From JAICYJ01 sp963797565 (GTDB lineage: Bacteria > Actinomycetota > Thermoleophilia > Gaiellales > JAICJC01): a stretch of DNA of 64,000 nucleotides. The notes beneath the pieces are model-generated. The model had not been told where the DNA came from and made no database searches. It saw only the letters and a program-made list of their open reading frames with translations. Where the stretch lies: assembly GCA_963797565.1 (NCBI GenBank), contig CAWCPM010000001.1, forward strand, positions 1 to 64,000, given 5' to 3'. A program made the translations under genes and the position numbers. Of this stretch, positions 62,968 through 64,000 are shown one piece after another; position 1 is the first letter of the stretch; each line of letters opens with the position of its first letter.

Positions 62968-63923
62968 GGCAGCCGGTACCTCGGCGGGCGCTCGCCGGCA
63001 CGCACGATGCAGGCACGGCCGCCTCGCAGCAGCCGCTGCACGTGGCCGTACACCGCGAACATGAGGTTGACCGGATCGGCGCCGAACGGGCCCAGCCGCT
63101 GGTCGGCGTGCGCGCACAGCTGCGCGAGCGTCGCCGGCGTCTCCAGCCGCTCGAGCAGGGCGCCGTCCATACGCTCCACGAACTCGCGGCTCTCGCGCAG
63201 GAAGGCCCCGATCTCCGGCCCGCTGCGGGCCGGCCAGTGTCCGGAGTGCATCTCCCGGGCGTTCAGCATCTCGATCATGTCGATCGTCTCCAGGTAGGGG
63301 TCGACGTCCTCGTAGGTCGGGGGCAGGGCCGGGGAGCCGTCGGCGGCCGGGCACATGCTCCCGTGCACCGCGTCCGAGGTCAGCAGCAGGCCGGCCGCCG
63401 GCTCGTGGGCGATCAGGTGCCCGGCGGAGTGCCCGGGGGCGTGGCGGACCACCAGCCGGCGGTCGCCGACCGCGAGCGTCTCGCCCCCTGCCAGGCCGAC
63501 CTCGACCGGCGCGGGCGCGCCGTAGTTGGCGCGCATCCACAGCTCGCCGGCGGGGCCGTAGCCGAGTCCGTGCTCGGCCTGGTATGCGCCGTAGCGGTCG
63601 GTGACCAGCCGCTCCGGCTCCGACACCATCATGCGGTCGGCGAACCCGCAGGCCGCGATCGCGTTCGGCAGCTGCTCGCGCAGGCCGGCCAGCCCGCCCT
63701 GGTGATCGAGATCGGGGTGGGTGACCAGCACCAGCGTGACCTGCTCCGGGGCGATGCCGAGCGACCACAGGCCCGGCATGATCACGTCACGAGGCGTGGT
63801 GGCGTCGCCCGTGTCGACGATCAGCGCCTCGTCACCGTCCAGGACCACGTACTGATAGAGGAACCTCGACCCGAACAGCGATTCCAGCCGCCACGTGCCG
63901 GCGGCGATCTCAGTTACGGTCAT
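62964..63923 (-). CDS. MBL-fold metallo-hydrolase
   Basis: A 319-residue MBL-fold protein. The metal motif is THPDLDHQGG: His69, Asp71, Asp73 and His74, so the usual second His of HxHxDH is Asp. GHSAGHLIAHEP and LLLTSDAVHG give later ligands, with SGHWPARSG near the end. The family cleaves lactones, thioesters or beta-lactams. A lactonase step would fit the neighbouring sugar-acid dehydratase, which is inference. GGGGAGG precedes the ATG at 63923. Confidence 0.82.
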   Translation of the reverse strand: MTVTEIAAGTWRLESLFGSRFLYQYVVLDGDEALIVDTGDATTPRDVIMPGLWSLGIAPEQVTLVLVTHPDLDHQGGLAGLREQLPNAIAACGFADRMMVSEPERLVTDRYGAYQAEHGLGYGPAGELWMRANYGAPAPVEVGLAGGETLAVGDRRLVVRHAPGHSAGHLIAHEPAAGLLLTSDAVHGSMCPAADGSPALPPTYEDVDPYLETIDMIEMLNAREMHSGHWPARSGPEIGAFLRESREFVERMDGALLERLETPATLAQLCAHADQRLGPFGADPVNLMFAVYGHVQRLLRGGRACIVRAGERPPRYRLP

Positions 63924-64000
63924 CGGTTCCAACCTCCCCGCACCAGTCGATCGCCAGCCGCACGAACGCTTCGCTGAGCGAGTACAGGTCGTCGATCAGC
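63910..64000 (-). CDS. C-terminal end of an unidentified protein (partial)
   Basis: The last 29 residues read LIDDLYSLSEAFVRLAIDWC and end DDRN; the gene continues past the right edge. It overlaps the MBL start by 14 bases and is the upstream gene of that operon. The family cannot be told from this short piece. Confidence 0.5.
   Translation of the reverse strand, partial: LIDDLYSLSEAFVRLAIDWCGEVGTDDRN

Noticed and set aside
60439..63768. A single 1109-residue reading frame on the minus strand
   Set aside because: It joins the fucose-isomerase-like gene, a shadow of the enolase-superfamily gene and its N-terminus only because of a frameshift near 62637. The true genes are separate.
1..64000. 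tRNA, rRNA, CRISPR arrays and insertion sequences
   Set aside because: None were recognised on either strand. Short tRNA genes could have been missed by eye.

Overview
Most of the window (about 2.7-64 kb) reads as a very GC-rich actinobacterial chromosome, most like the Thermoleophilia (Solirubrobacterales/Gaiellales). The evidence is the strong G/C third-position bias, frequent GTG and TTG starts, many mRNAs that look leaderless, a Gram-positive/actinobacterial LexA box, and families common in that group (DUF2252, DUF1003, MalT-type LuxR regulators, BNR-repeat proteins, TadE/G-like proteins). The lineage is inferred from family recognition only. The first 2.7 kb look different: an ECF sigma/anti-sigma pair and a YpfJ-type metallopeptidase of proteobacterial or acidobacterial flavour. 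They end in a join between the back half of one histidine kinase and the first transmembrane segment of another, so this end may be an assembly chimera or a recombination boundary.

Layout: 3-5 kb, secreted protein, MoaD-like protein and BNR-repeat protein. 4.9-10 kb, an unusual catabolic-looking set (VOC protein, agmatinase-family ureohydrolase, MttB-like methyltransferase, Rieske ferredoxin, amidohydrolase) next to a divergent TetR regulator. 10-18 kb, zinc-ribbon/phage-like membrane protein, LexA-controlled dinB, C45 acyltransferase, holin-like protein, MalT-type regulator, DUF2252. 18-30 kb, glutamate decarboxylase operon, SulP transporter, small membrane proteins, a decayed FAD oxidoreductase, a Ser/Gly repeat protein, homocysteine methyltransferase/MTHFR fusion, MFS exporter, succinate-semialdehyde dehydrogenase. 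30-40 kb, second DUF2252, Tat-exported ferritin-like protein, MMPL transporter, DUF2127, LtrA, lipoprotein plus arginase-like protein, sigma/anti-sigma pair. 40-55 kb, a surface/secretion region: beta-helix protein, class V aminotransferase, two BNR proteins, two TadG-like proteins around a sigma/anti-sigma pair, secreted protein, two-domain cyanophycinase homologue, phosphoesterase. 55-64 kb, a sugar-acid catabolism region: mannonate dehydratase, RraA aldolase, APC permease, metallophosphoesterase, fucose-isomerase-like protein, enolase-superfamily dehydratase and MBL hydrolase.

Functional links: glutamate decarboxylase and succinate-semialdehyde dehydrogenase could form the two ends of a GABA route, although no GABA transaminase is visible. 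The RraA gene and the APC permease form a divergon with back-to-back promoters, each carrying one copy of the same 14-bp dyad just after its -10 element. The last three complete genes overlap by 4 bp each (ATGA/GTGA) and form one operon.

Many otherwise conserved genes carry single-base frameshifts, nearly all fitting one extra base (near 36.5, 41.6, 44.3, 45.0, 51.2, 52.9, 53.1, 53.4, 55.4 and 62.6 kb). This suggests residual insertion errors in a long-read consensus rather than mass gene decay. I annotate these as whole genes and mark the break. I saw no tRNA, rRNA, CRISPR array or insertion sequence.
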